This document shows positions 29,237 to 37,599 of a DNA stretch of 64,000 nt, in pieces; position 1 is the stretch's first letter, and every line of letters begins with the position of its first letter. The DNA is from Methylomonas sp. ZR1 (GTDB taxonomy: Bacteria > Pseudomonadota > Gammaproteobacteria > Methylococcales > Methylomonadaceae): NCBI RefSeq assembly GCF_013141865.1, contig NZ_RCST01000001.1, positions 4,464,001 to 4,528,000 of the forward strand, read 5' to 3'. The notes below the pieces were generated by a model. It ran no database searches and was not told the origin of the DNA. It was given only the letters and a program-made list of their open reading frames with translations. A program made the translations under genes and the position numbers.

Positions 29237-29926
29237 CTAGATCTTCCGGAAAATCAAATCCCAAACTCCGTGCCCCAAACCCAGGCCGCGATTTTCGAAC
29301 TTGGTTAAAGGCCGATAAGTCGGGCGTTCGCAGAAATCGTTGCTGGCGCTGCTGTTTTGCAAACCGTTGCCCGCAGACAAAATCCCCAGCATGTCCTTGG
29401 CGTAATGCTCCCAATCGGTAGCAGCGTGAAAATAGCCGCCGGCCATCAATTTTTTGTTCAGCAATTCCACGAAACTGGGGCGGACGATGCGGCGTTTGTG
29501 ATGGCGGCGCTTTTGCCAAGGATCGGGGAAGAATAGATGTACGCCGGCCAGGCTGTGATCGGCAATTTTTTGCTCTAGAATCTCGATCGCGTCGTGATGG
29601 TAAATCCGCACGTTGTTAATGCCGCGCTGCTCCAGCAACATCATCAAATGGCCGACGCCGGGCCGATGCACTTCAATTCCCAGATAATTCAAATCCGGAT
29701 TGGCCGCCGCCATCGCCGCCAGGCTGTCACCGTTGCCGAAACCGATCTCGACAATCAACGGCGCTTGCCGGCCGAAGGCTTGCTCGGTATCAAAGCTGGC
29801 TTGCGGCGACAGGCAATATTTATCCCAATGGCTTTCCAGTGCCTGTTTCTGGCCGGCGGTAGCCCGGCCTTGGCGGCGGATGAAGCTTTTGATGCGGGCG
29901 GGGTCGATTTTTTGGGGTTCAATCAT
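29237..29926 (-). CDS. trmB: tRNA (guanosine(46)-N7)-methyltransferase TrmB
   Basis: A 229-residue class I methyltransferase with VEIGFGNGDSLAAMAAANP (S-adenosylmethionine site), IEVHRPGVGHLM, and HLFFPDPWQKRRHHKRRIV, the TrmB signature. It forms 7-methylguanosine at position 46 of tRNA. It converges with the DUF2058 gene, leaving only four bases between the stop codons. Confidence 0.96.
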   Translation of the reverse strand: MIEPQKIDPARIKSFIRRQGRATAGQKQALESHWDKYCLSPQASFDTEQAFGRQAPLIVEIGFGNGDSLAAMAAANPDLNYLGIEVHRPGVGHLMMLLEQRGINNVRIYHHDAIEILEQKIADHSLAGVHLFFPDPWQKRRHHKRRIVRPSFVELLNKKLMAGGYFHAATDWEHYAKDMLGILSAGNGLQNSSASNDFCERPTYRPLTKFENRGLGLGHGVWDLIFRKI

Positions 29927-30083
29927 TGGAATAGCGAAGATTAATCAGGTGAAGCTAAATAATGGTAGCTGAGTATATCAGCTGAAGTTTAAACATCAGT
30001 CTGCCCATGTAAGCGAGAAGGATTTCCTGTAACTATTTCAGTTTGACCATCAAATTAGTGCTGTATTCCGATAGCAAAAGAGT

Positions 30084-30118
30084 GTGTTTTTCGTCAACGA
30101 TAAGTCGCCGAAAAACAC
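30084..30118. terminator. Stem-loop after the 30157-30678 gene
   Basis: A 10-bp stem (GTGTTTTTCG / CGAAAAACAC) with a 15-base loop lies 40 bases beyond the stop codon of the minus-strand gene. T runs within the stem and beyond make it a possible terminator. Confidence 0.45.
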
Positions 30119-30156
30119 AAATTAAAAACGCATTTATCTAAATTGTACAAACCGAA

Positions 30157-30678
30157 TCAGTCGTCCTCTATACACAACTGGCCGGTAAATGGTGCGCTCT
30201 CGTAAAGAATGTTGCCGGCAATTTCAAATTGTCCCCTACCGTCTTTAAAAGTTTTGCTGCCACCAACTACCGTTAATAATTCTGTCGTCGCACCTTCAGG
30301 GTTAAAAATCAGATCCTTAGTAAAAACCCGCCCCAGGTCAACTGCCCCGGCACTCAGCTTAATTGCCGACGCCCCGGTTAATTGACCAAGCCCATTTGCA
30401 AACAGCCCGGAGAACGCCGTTCCGGTCAGCTTCAGGTTTTTACCAAGTGTGGCGGTTAAGGTGCCGATGAAACACACCGGTGGTGCGCCGGGAGGTAGTG
30501 GTCCCAAAAAAGTTAAATCGGGAAACTGGCGATCCTTGAATTTTAGAATATTGCAATCCGGGTCAGCGGTGGACGGCTGTATTGTCCCGCTAATATTTTT
30601 GCATATATATTGGTCTGCATATAAATTTCCGGATACTAGAGACGTTAGCACCGCAATTGTAACTGTCGACAATTTCAT
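30157..30678 (-). CDS. Hypothetical secreted protein
   Basis: A 173-residue protein with a signal peptide (MKLSTVTIAVLTSLVSGNLYA-DQY). The mature part has four cysteines (YICKN, DCNIL, PVCFI and QLCIEDD), which may form two disulfides, and a repetitive Gly/Thr/Leu-rich core that suggests beta structure. I recognise no family. It is probably periplasmic or secreted. Confidence 0.65.
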   Translation of the reverse strand: MKLSTVTIAVLTSLVSGNLYADQYICKNISGTIQPSTADPDCNILKFKDRQFPDLTFLGPLPPGAPPVCFIGTLTATLGKNLKLTGTAFSGLFANGLGQLTGASAIKLSAGAVDLGRVFTKDLIFNPEGATTELLTVVGGSKTFKDGRGQFEIAGNILYESAPFTGQLCIEDD

Positions 30679-30863
30679 GATGAAATCCTTAAGACTTTAA
30701 GATGGGAGAGGCGACTGATCTTTTGCCGGTATCACCACAAGCCGTGCGCGAACTACTCGATAGAATGCTACCAAGATTTTGACCAGTCTACGTTGAGCGC
30801 TTCACTAATGTAGTTGAGATAATACAAGTATCAAGCTATTCAACGCGCTTGTAAGCGAATGAT

Positions 30864-31181
30864 CTATCGTAATTGTGCCAACCGGGTTTGCGCAGCCATG
30901 CCGAACGGGGAATCCGGCTCGTTTTCTAAAATTTGTTGCAACACAGGAATGCTAGGTTTTGCCAACAACTCAATAGCTTTTAAGCGCACAGAAGGATGAT
31001 GGGCATGCAAGGCCGCCAACTCTGTCAAATAAGTATTGGCGTCGTTTAACAGCTTCAAAACGACTTTTTCCGGATCTTCGGTAAACAAATCCCTCACCAA
31101 TTCGCCATATTGCTCTTGGAGTCGGATCAACTCCCGGCGGTCGAGTTTTTTCGGTTCGGTGGGATCGTCGCAGCAAGCCAT
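30864..31181 (-). CDS. Hypothetical protein with HEAT-like helices
   Basis: A 105-residue protein. The N-terminus carries a CC pair (MACCDDP), and the rest is helical. The segment LKLLNDANTYLTELAALHAHHPSVRLKAIELLAKPSIPVLQQILENEPDSPFGMAAQTRLAQ looks like one or two HEAT-type repeats. It lies five bases beyond the ferredoxin-like gene and is probably co-transcribed. A role linked to an iron-sulfur partner is only a guess. Confidence 0.6.
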   Translation of the reverse strand: MACCDDPTEPKKLDRRELIRLQEQYGELVRDLFTEDPEKVVLKLLNDANTYLTELAALHAHHPSVRLKAIELLAKPSIPVLQQILENEPDSPFGMAAQTRLAQLR

Positions 31182-31186
31182 CGGCG

Positions 31187-31387
31187 TTACGTGTCTTGAT
31201 TATGCTCGGAGATTAGCTGCTGAAATTCGAATTCGCAGCCACCGCAGCCGGATGCCGCGCCGGTAATGCGGGAGATTCGTTCCGGATCGGTGACGCCCTC
31301 GTCAAGTAGTTGTTTGATTTGCTGCTCGGTGGTGCCGCTGCAGTAGCAAATTACTTCGTTTTCGGTGTCAAGCTTCGTGGCGTTCAT
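31187..31387 (-). CDS. BFD-like [2Fe-2S]-binding protein
   Basis: A 66-residue protein with the bacterioferritin-associated ferredoxin pattern: VICYCSGTTEQQIKQLLDEGV, then SGCGGCEFEFQQLI. Four cysteines (CxC and CxxC) bind a [2Fe-2S] cluster. Free-standing members include Bfd, which reduces bacterioferritin to release iron. No bacterioferritin gene is nearby, so the partner is unknown. Confidence 0.8.
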   Translation of the reverse strand: MNATKLDTENEVICYCSGTTEQQIKQLLDEGVTDPERISRITGAASGCGGCEFEFQQLISEHNQDT

Positions 31388-31453
31388 GATGAAAGGTTTA
31401 AGCGTATCAGATGATCGTGTTAACGGTGCGTAAACTGGTATGTTGGCCCATTC

Positions 31454-31484
31454 GTTGGGTTACGCCCTATCGGGCTAACCCAAC
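31454..31484. repeat. REP-like hairpin
   Basis: The inverted repeat GTTGGGTTA-c-GCCC-tatc-GGGC-t-AACCCAAC resembles the intergenic palindromes dispersed in many proteobacterial genomes. One copy is seen in this window. It may also act as a terminator for the fragment beside it. Confidence 0.5.
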
Positions 31485-31491
31485 CTGCGTT

Positions 31492-31677
31492 CTACGTTCC
31501 GTATTTGATTGTCACAAATGATAATGCGATAAAAACACCGAAAATGGCCCAACCAATTCGGTTGGCGATTTTTTCAGCATCGTTTTCGGAATAGCCTGGT
31601 TTCTGCAAAAAACAGTAAAAGCTAAATGGATCAACTTTAAAACAAATTTTACAGTTTCCTCCATTACCTAATCTAAT
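31492..31677 (-). pseudogene. Coding-like 61-codon remnant with a CxxC motif and one membrane helix
   Basis: The minus strand directly after thiSG has an open frame with protein-like composition: NCKICFKVDPFSFYCFLQKP, then a charged helix (ENDAEKIANRI) and one hydrophobic helix (GWAIFGVFIALSFVTI). No ATG, GTG or TTG lies in frame before the thiSG stop codon. ATT at 31677 is the only near-start, and it has no ribosome-binding site. It may be a truncated gene or a real small gene with an unusual start. Confidence 0.4.
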
Positions 31678-31683
31678 ACGAGA

Positions 31684-32661
31684 TTACAAAAACAACCCAT
31701 CAATCGGCGAAGAGGCCGAAGCAAAACGTTTACGCGGCATCCGTCCAGCCAGGAAGGCTTCGCGGCCGGCTTCGATGCCTTTTTTCATCGCCGAAGCCAT
31801 CAATACAGGATTTTTCGCAGCGGCTATCGCGGTGTTCATCAACACACCGTCGCAGCCCAGTTCCATGGCGATGGCTGCATCGGAGGCGGTGCCGACGCCA
31901 GCATCGACCAAGATAGGTACCTTGGCGTTTTCGACGATGGTCAAAATGTTGTAGGGGTTGCGGATGCCCAAACCGGAACCTATCGGCGCAGCCAGCGGCA
32001 TCACGGCCACGCAGCCGATCTCTTCCAGTCGTTTGGCGGCGATAGGGTCGTCGTTGGTGTAAACCATCACATCAAAGCCTTCCTTGACCAGCAATTCGGC
32101 GGCGACATAAGTTTCGGCAACGTCCGGAAACAAGGTCAGTTGATCAGCCAATACTTCCAGTTTGACCAGTTTGTGGCCGCCCAACAATTCGCGCGCCAAG
32201 CGGCAGGTGCGTACCGCATCGTCTGCGGTGTAGCAGCCGGCGGTGTTGGGAAGGATGGTGTATTTGTCCGGCGAAATCACGTCCAGCAAGCTGGGTTCGC
32301 CGGGGTTCTGGCCGATGTTGGTGCGGCGAATCGCGACAGTGATAATCTCGGCGCCGCTGGCTTCGGTGGCCAGGCGGGTTTCTTCCAGGTCCTTGTATTT
32401 GCCGCTACCGACCAACAAACGCGAGCGGTATTGTTTGCCGGCCAGCGTGAAATAATCGTCTTCGCCGCCGCCGATAGCCTGTACGATTTCCAATCTATCG
32501 TCAGCTTGCAAGCGTTGGCTGGCGTGCTGGGTAAACGGCAAAATTTCCTTGTTCAATTCCACGGCGATGCGTTTGCCGGTCAAGCCCAAATCAGCAATTA
32601 CGTCGGCAACGGTGGCGTTTTCGCCATACTCGCGATGATCGCCATTGACCTGTATTTTCAT
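31684..32661 (-). CDS. thiG: Fused sulfur carrier ThiS - thiazole synthase ThiG
   Basis: A 325-residue fusion. Residues 1-66 are a ThiS ubiquitin-like sulfur carrier ending in Gly-Gly-Gly (VQAIGGG). From about 71 follows complete ThiG ([37 protein letters not shown]). ThiG makes the thiazole phosphate of thiamine from deoxyxylulose phosphate, dehydroglycine and the ThiS thiocarboxylate. In separate ThiS the C-terminal glycine must be free, so this fusion needs cleavage or another chemistry. It starts three bases after the aroG stop codon and is probably co-transcribed with it. I see no TPP riboswitch upstream. Confidence 0.93.
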   Translation of the reverse strand: MKIQVNGDHREYGENATVADVIADLGLTGKRIAVELNKEILPFTQHASQRLQADDRLEIVQAIGGGEDDYFTLAGKQYRSRLLVGSGKYKDLEETRLATEASGAEIITVAIRRTNIGQNPGEPSLLDVISPDKYTILPNTAGCYTADDAVRTCRLARELLGGHKLVKLEVLADQLTLFPDVAETYVAAELLVKEGFDVMVYTNDDPIAAKRLEEIGCVAVMPLAAPIGSGLGIRNPYNILTIVENAKVPILVDAGVGTASDAAIAMELGCDGVLMNTAIAAAKNPVLMASAMKKGIEAGREAFLAGRMPRKRFASASSPIDGLFL

Positions 32662-32664
32662 GCG

Positions 32665-33744
32665 TTAAACCTTGTGTGTTTTGGCGGCACGGCGGCGTTC
32701 CACGGCGCCGGCCAGATGATGTAACAATTCGGCGCTATCGTCCCAACCCAGGCAGGCGTCGGTGATGCTTTGGCCGTAAGTCAGCGGTTTACCTTCTTCG
32801 ACATCCTGACGGCCGCCCACCAAGTGGCTCTCCACCATTGCGCCGATGATGCGGTTGTCGCCGCCGCGAATTTGGCTGGCCACATCCTCGGACACCAACA
32901 TTTGCCGCTGGTATTTTTTCAGGCTGTTGGCGTGACTGAAATCAATCATGATGTTTGGGCGTAACCCGGCTTTCTCCAGACCTTCGGCGACTTGATCGAC
33001 GCTGACTTCGTCATAGTTCGGCCGGCTGTTGCCGCCGCGCAGAATGATGTGGGCATCTTCGTTGCCGCGCGTCGAGAAAATCGCCGAGCGACCTTCTTTG
33101 GTGAGCGACAAGAAATGATGCGGACTCATTGCCGCATTGATCGCGTCAATCGCAATTTGTATCCCGCCATCAGTGGCGTTTTTGAAGCCGACCGGACAAG
33201 ACAAGCCGGATGCCAACTCGCGATGCACCTGGCTTTCAGTAGTTCTGGCACCGATGGCGCCCCAGGAAATCAAGTCCGAGACGTATTGCGGTGTGATCAA
33301 GTCCAGATACTCGGTGGCGGCCGGCACACCAAGATTATTCACATCCAACAATACTTGACGGGCCATCCGTAGGCCTTTGTTGATGTTGAAGCTGGAGTTT
33401 AAATCCGGATCGTTGATCAAGCCTTTCCAACCTACCGTGGTTCGCGGCTTTTCGAAGTAAACCCGCATCACGATCACCAGGTCGTCTTTCAACTCGTCCA
33501 TGATCAGTTTCAAGCGCCCTGCATATTCCACTGCCGCTGCCGGATCGTGGATGGAGCAAGGACCGATAATCACCAACAATCTGTCGTCGGCACCGGTCAG
33601 AATGTTGTGAATCGCTGCCCTGGCATGCAGAATGGTGGCTGCGGCTTGCTCGGTCATCGGGATTTCTTCGTGAACCTGAATCGGCGCCACCACGTCCTTG
33701 GTTTCACAAATTCTTAAATCATCGGTGTTATAGTTAGTTGGCAT
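32665..33744 (-). CDS. aroG: 3-deoxy-7-phosphoheptulonate synthase (DAHP synthase, class I)
   Basis: A 359-residue enzyme that condenses phosphoenolpyruvate and erythrose 4-phosphate, the first step of the shikimate pathway. It has YNTDDLRI at the N-terminus, VIIGPCSIHD, MRVYFEKPRTTVGWKGLINDP and RGGNSRPNYD, typical of the AroF/AroG/AroH class. Which aromatic amino acid inhibits it cannot be told from the sequence. The ATG at 33744 is preferred over a TTG four codons upstream. Confidence 0.94.
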   Translation of the reverse strand: MPTNYNTDDLRICETKDVVAPIQVHEEIPMTEQAAATILHARAAIHNILTGADDRLLVIIGPCSIHDPAAAVEYAGRLKLIMDELKDDLVIVMRVYFEKPRTTVGWKGLINDPDLNSSFNINKGLRMARQVLLDVNNLGVPAATEYLDLITPQYVSDLISWGAIGARTTESQVHRELASGLSCPVGFKNATDGGIQIAIDAINAAMSPHHFLSLTKEGRSAIFSTRGNEDAHIILRGGNSRPNYDEVSVDQVAEGLEKAGLRPNIMIDFSHANSLKKYQRQMLVSEDVASQIRGGDNRIIGAMVESHLVGGRQDVEEGKPLTYGQSITDACLGWDDSAELLHHLAGAVERRRAAKTHKV

Positions 33745-33850
33745 GACACTCAGCAATACGCTTTCAGTAGAGGAATTAATTGGCTATTTTAACCGTTTTG
33801 CCTGTCGGTGTTACAAACTAATGCCGAAACCGACTTGAGAAAATACGGAC

Positions 33851-34645
33851 ATGACAGACGACAGACCCATTAAACGCTGCTTGACGGTGTGCCTGGCGCA
33901 ATCGTTCGAATTCGCGCAATTGCGGGAAAAACTGCTGGATACTACCCGCGCCCAGCTGTTTAGAAACGCTCTGGTGGTGGATTACAAAACCGGCTGCGCG
34001 ATTGTGTTTGCTTATGGCGTGATGGTCTGCTGGAACCTGAATCTCGACGACCGCCGCGCCTTGCAGGACTTATTGCTGGATTATGCAATCAAACCCGATG
34101 CCGAACCGCAGGAAGATAACTTCAGCTATGAAATAGGTTGCGAGCAGGACCGGATTCAGCACGATCATATCGAATTGCAATCTGCCGACTTCAAAGTGCT
34201 GTTGGCTCTTTCGCACGCGATGGCGCAATCGATCAAATTAGCGGCGTTCGAAGGCCACGCCATCGACACCATCCGCGCCACCAGCCATTTGCCGCAGTCG
34301 CTGGCGCGGGAAGGCAAAATCAAGCTCAATCGCAAAACCATGGCGATGATCCGCGGCCAGTTGTTTCTTACCAAGAGCGACATCATCCTTAATTACGATC
34401 TGCTGGATACACCGGAATTTTTTTGGGAACATCCCGAATACCAGCATATTTATTCAATGGCGGCCAATTATCTGGAAATTCAGCAACGCACCGACGTATT
34501 GTCAAAAAAGCTTGAGACGATACACGAGCTGCTGGAAATGCTGGCAGATGAACAAAAACACCAGCATTCCTCGGCCTTGGAGTGGATCATTATCTGGCTG
34601 ATTGCCGTGGAGATTGTGATGTCGATTTTGGACAAGCTTTTTTAG
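33851..34645 (+). CDS. DUF155 (RMND1/Rmd1-family) protein with C-terminal membrane helix
   Basis: A 264-residue protein: an alpha/beta N-terminal domain (about 10-90), the helical DUF155 core (KVLLALSHAMAQSIKLAAFEGHAIDTI and FLTKSDIILNYDLLDTPEFFWEHPEYQHIY), a coiled-coil stretch (about 215-240) and one C-terminal transmembrane helix (EWIIIWLIAVEIVMSIL). This is the architecture of the RMND1/Sif3 family, whose mitochondrial members support mitochondrial translation. The bacterial role is unknown. Confidence 0.85.
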   Translation: MTDDRPIKRCLTVCLAQSFEFAQLREKLLDTTRAQLFRNALVVDYKTGCAIVFAYGVMVCWNLNLDDRRALQDLLLDYAIKPDAEPQEDNFSYEIGCEQDRIQHDHIELQSADFKVLLALSHAMAQSIKLAAFEGHAIDTIRATSHLPQSLAREGKIKLNRKTMAMIRGQLFLTKSDIILNYDLLDTPEFFWEHPEYQHIYSMAANYLEIQQRTDVLSKKLETIHELLEMLADEQKHQHSSALEWIIIWLIAVEIVMSILDKLF

Positions 34646-34861
34646 TGAGCCCAACTCTCAGCGGCCCAATTCGGCACCGGGTTTGCAGCAAGCTAACGCT
34701 TGCCCAGGAAAATCAAGGGTTGACGGTATCGACCGGCTGCCGCGATAATCGGTTCAGAGATTGAACTCGCTCACAAAAATATTGGTATCCCCTGCGTCTC
34801 CACTTAGTCTTGCTGCTAAGTATAAGAAGTCGCATCACTAAATTTACTTTAAGGACAAACC

Positions 34862-35584
34862 ATGAAAATACTATCTGCCCTATTAGCGACGTTTTTGTAT
34901 TCGGCTAACGCGATTGCGGCTCTTGAATTTACTTTTTCAGGCGATTTCGTCAATTTCAGCACCGGCAATTTTTCAGGACAAGTAACGGTCGATGCTTTGT
35001 CACCGAGCTCCAGCGACGTTTTTCCGGCGTCAGGCAGCGAATCCGCCAGTTTACGTTTGGGCTACTCGCTAAGCGCTCCGCTTTCCATATTAGCTAATGG
35101 ACAAGCGTTGGCGATAGATAACGACCACGCTGTGCTAAATATCGTCGACAACACCACCGTCAGCGAAACTCAGATAAACAGTCAGGGGTTTACCAGTACC
35201 CAAGTAATGCCGGGCACTTATGACATCCTGACCCTTCATATGGAATCGGCTAGCAACCAATACGATGACAGTGGAATGTTGGTATCCGGTGCGGAATTTT
35301 CGGTGACAGCTTTTTTTGATCAGCTATTACTGGGCGGGGTAGACCTTGATCCGACTAAACTGCCCAGCCTGTTTGGCTTAGCATTTGCCGATAATTTGAA
35401 GTTTTTGGTTTTTGAAGTTAACCGAAAATTAGGCGACAGCGAAGATTTTCGTGGCGCTGGTGTCATTACCGCCAGTGACATAGTCGACACTCACGTGTTT
35501 ACTCCTGTGCCGCTACCTGGCGCGGCGTGGTTATTTGCAAGCGTTATCGCCGGATTAGGTTTGCGGATGCGCAAACACGCTTAA
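34862..35584 (+). CDS. Exported protein with VPLPA-CTERM sorting signal
   Basis: A 240-residue protein with a signal peptide (LLATFLYSANAIA-AL) and a C-terminal VPLPGAAWLF motif, a hydrophobic helix and the basic tail RMRKHA, the VPLPA-CTERM variant of the PEP-CTERM sorting signal. Such proteins are processed by exosortase and often surface-exposed in exopolysaccharide producers. The middle is a beta-rich domain without a known family. A good ribosome-binding site (TTAAGGACA) precedes it. Its 3' end overlaps the convergent cobD gene by 30 bases. Confidence 0.8.
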   Translation: MKILSALLATFLYSANAIAALEFTFSGDFVNFSTGNFSGQVTVDALSPSSSDVFPASGSESASLRLGYSLSAPLSILANGQALAIDNDHAVLNIVDNTTVSETQINSQGFTSTQVMPGTYDILTLHMESASNQYDDSGMLVSGAEFSVTAFFDQLLLGGVDLDPTKLPSLFGLAFADNLKFLVFEVNRKLGDSEDFRGAGVITASDIVDTHVFTPVPLPGAAWLFASVIAGLGLRMRKHA

Positions 35585-36580
35585 TTGCCTGATATCAGGA
35601 TGAGTCATTGCCTGGGGCAAGCGTTGCCAGGCTGACTCGTCTTTCGGCAAACCGAAACGCACGCTCGCCGGCTCCTGAAACAAGCGGGTCAGAATACCCT
35701 GCCCAGCCAATAAATCGTGCAGCTTAGCTGCCTGCTCGCACTTCACCCATTGAAATAAATCGCATCCACCGCTGGGTGGCCAACCGCTGTCGGTCAATAG
35801 CTGCTGTAGTCGTTGCCCCTGCTTCGCTAACGATGCAGCAGCGGCGGATTGCCAGCTTTGATCAGCCAAGGCCAGTGCCGCGACATAACGGCCGGGATGG
35901 CTGATAGCCCAGGGCCCAAGCCGCTCAGCAAGTTTCGCCAATAAGTCCGACTGGGTAATCACGAAGCCGCAACGGATGCCGGCCAAGCCAAAAAATTTAC
36001 CGACAGACCGTAATATTATCAAACCCGGCCGCACAGGTAGTGGTGCCAGACTGTATTCGGCGGGCAAACTATCGATAAATGCTTCGTCGACTAGTAGCCA
36101 GCCGCCACGCCGGCTAAGACTTTCATGCCAATTCAATAGCTGTTGCCGGTTCCACAGCCGGCCAGTGGGATTATTGGGATTGACCAAAATCAACACATCC
36201 AACTCATCCAGCCGGTCATCAATTGCCTCCGCTTCGACTCTGGTAACGTGATGCCCGGCTTTTTGCCAACTGCCGGCATGCTCGGCATAGGCAGGGTGCA
36301 GCAAGCCCACTCGTGATTTCGGCCGTAACAAAGGTAACGCTTGAATCGCCGCTTGCGAGCCGGCCACCGCCAGCAAGGAATCGTTTTGATAGTAGACCCG
36401 CGCTGCTGCTAATAAGTCGTCATCATCTTCCGGTAGGCGTTGCCAGCATTCGGCAGGAATGGCAGGTACCGGCCAGCCGTTAGGGTTGATGCCGGTGGAC
36501 AAATCCAGCCAGTCGGCCAAAGGAATGTCGTATTGGCTTGCGGCTTGCCGCAAGCGTCCGCCGTGTTCAAGCAAGGGCAT
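35555..36580 (-). CDS. cobD: L-threonine-O-3-phosphate decarboxylase-type aminotransferase CobD/CobC
   Basis: A 341-residue class I/II aminotransferase-fold protein. It starts EHGGRLRQAASQYDIPLADWLDLSTGINP, the CobD signature, and has VNPNNPTGRLW and the PLP lysine in LRSVGKFFGLAGIRCGF. CobD (Salmonella naming) makes aminopropanol phosphate for the cobalamin nucleotide loop. It overlaps cbiB by 14 bases and is the last gene of the riboswitch-controlled cobalamin operon. Confidence 0.93.
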   Translation of the reverse strand: MPLLEHGGRLRQAASQYDIPLADWLDLSTGINPNGWPVPAIPAECWQRLPEDDDDLLAAARVYYQNDSLLAVAGSQAAIQALPLLRPKSRVGLLHPAYAEHAGSWQKAGHHVTRVEAEAIDDRLDELDVLILVNPNNPTGRLWNRQQLLNWHESLSRRGGWLLVDEAFIDSLPAEYSLAPLPVRPGLIILRSVGKFFGLAGIRCGFVITQSDLLAKLAERLGPWAISHPGRYVAALALADQSWQSAAAASLAKQGQRLQQLLTDSGWPPSGGCDLFQWVKCEQAAKLHDLLAGQGILTRLFQEPASVRFGLPKDESAWQRLPQAMTHPDIRQLSVFAHPQT

Positions 36581-37484
36581 CTCCCGCAGCGATCACGATC
36601 AACCACAACAGTAGAGTCCGGTACATCAATGCGCTGGCGCGTTCAATATCGCCGTTTTCCGGTAGTTGTGGGCCGCCGAACCAAGGTTTTTGTTTCAGTT
36701 GGCCGTGATAACAAGCCGGCCCGCCCAGCTGCAGCTGCAGTGCGCCACCGCCAGCTGTCATCACCGGTCCGGCGTTAGGGCTGTCCAGTAGATGGGCTTG
36801 CGTCCGCCAAGACTTGATAGCCTGTGCAGTGTTGCCGAGCAGGGCATAGCTCAAGGCCGTCAAGCGTGCCGGCAACCAATTCAGCAGGTCGTCGAAGCGC
36901 GCGGCGGCCCAGCCGAAGTATAAATAGCGTTGATTTTTATAGCCCCACATCGCATCCAGGGTATTACTGAAACGGTAGAGCAAGGCGCCGAACGGCCCCA
37001 ATACGACGAACCAGAACAAGGGCGCAAACACCGCGTCGGCACCGTTTTCCAGCACCGATTCGATAGTTGCACGGCGTACGTCGGCCTCGGACATCGCTTC
37101 GGTTTGACGACTGACGATTTTACCCACCTGTTGCCGCGCTAACGGTAAATCGCTATCCGATAAGGCGGAATGAACGGCCAGCGCATGTTGCTGCAAACTG
37201 CGGGCCGCGATACAAAAATACAAAACCATTACATCGATTGTAGTTTGCAGCGGTGGCCAACTCGGTACAAGCCACAACCAGAGCAGGCAGGGAATTAAGA
37301 CTATCGTCACCGCCAAAAAGCCGCTGACTCGTTGACGAAAAACCGATTGCTCGTTGTTTAACAGCCGCATTTCTATAGCGCTAGCCCATTTGCCGAACAT
37401 CACTAGCGGGTGATAAGTATTGCGCGGCTCGCCCAGCCAAAAATCGATGGCTACAGCCAGCAAAATGCTGAGGGTGAGAATCAT
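36567..37484 (-). CDS. cbiB: Adenosylcobinamide-phosphate synthase CbiB
   Basis: A 305-residue integral membrane protein: DFWLGEPRNTYHPLVMFGKW, VSRQTEAMSEADVRRATIESVLENGADAVFAPLFW and the C-terminal ALQLQLGGPACYHG, all CbiB motifs. It attaches aminopropanol phosphate to adenosylcobyric acid. It translates into the cobD start, so the two act in sequence. Called cobD in Pseudomonas nomenclature. Confidence 0.95.
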   Translation of the reverse strand: MILTLSILLAVAIDFWLGEPRNTYHPLVMFGKWASAIEMRLLNNEQSVFRQRVSGFLAVTIVLIPCLLWLWLVPSWPPLQTTIDVMVLYFCIAARSLQQHALAVHSALSDSDLPLARQQVGKIVSRQTEAMSEADVRRATIESVLENGADAVFAPLFWFVVLGPFGALLYRFSNTLDAMWGYKNQRYLYFGWAAARFDDLLNWLPARLTALSYALLGNTAQAIKSWRTQAHLLDSPNAGPVMTAGGGALQLQLGGPACYHGQLKQKPWFGGPQLPENGDIERASALMYRTLLLWLIVIAAGDALA

Positions 37485-37599
37485 GATTTACGTTGGATAA
37501 ACAGGTATTGCAAATCTGGGAGAGCGGAAGGGCATGCTTGCCGACATAGTCCTGACCAGCGCGGCGATGAGAATCACCGCGCTGGATTCTGGAATGCTG

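Noticed and set aside
32662..33850. TPP riboswitch for thiSG
   Set aside because: thiSG starts three bases from aroG with no leader, and no THI-box pattern is seen before aroG.
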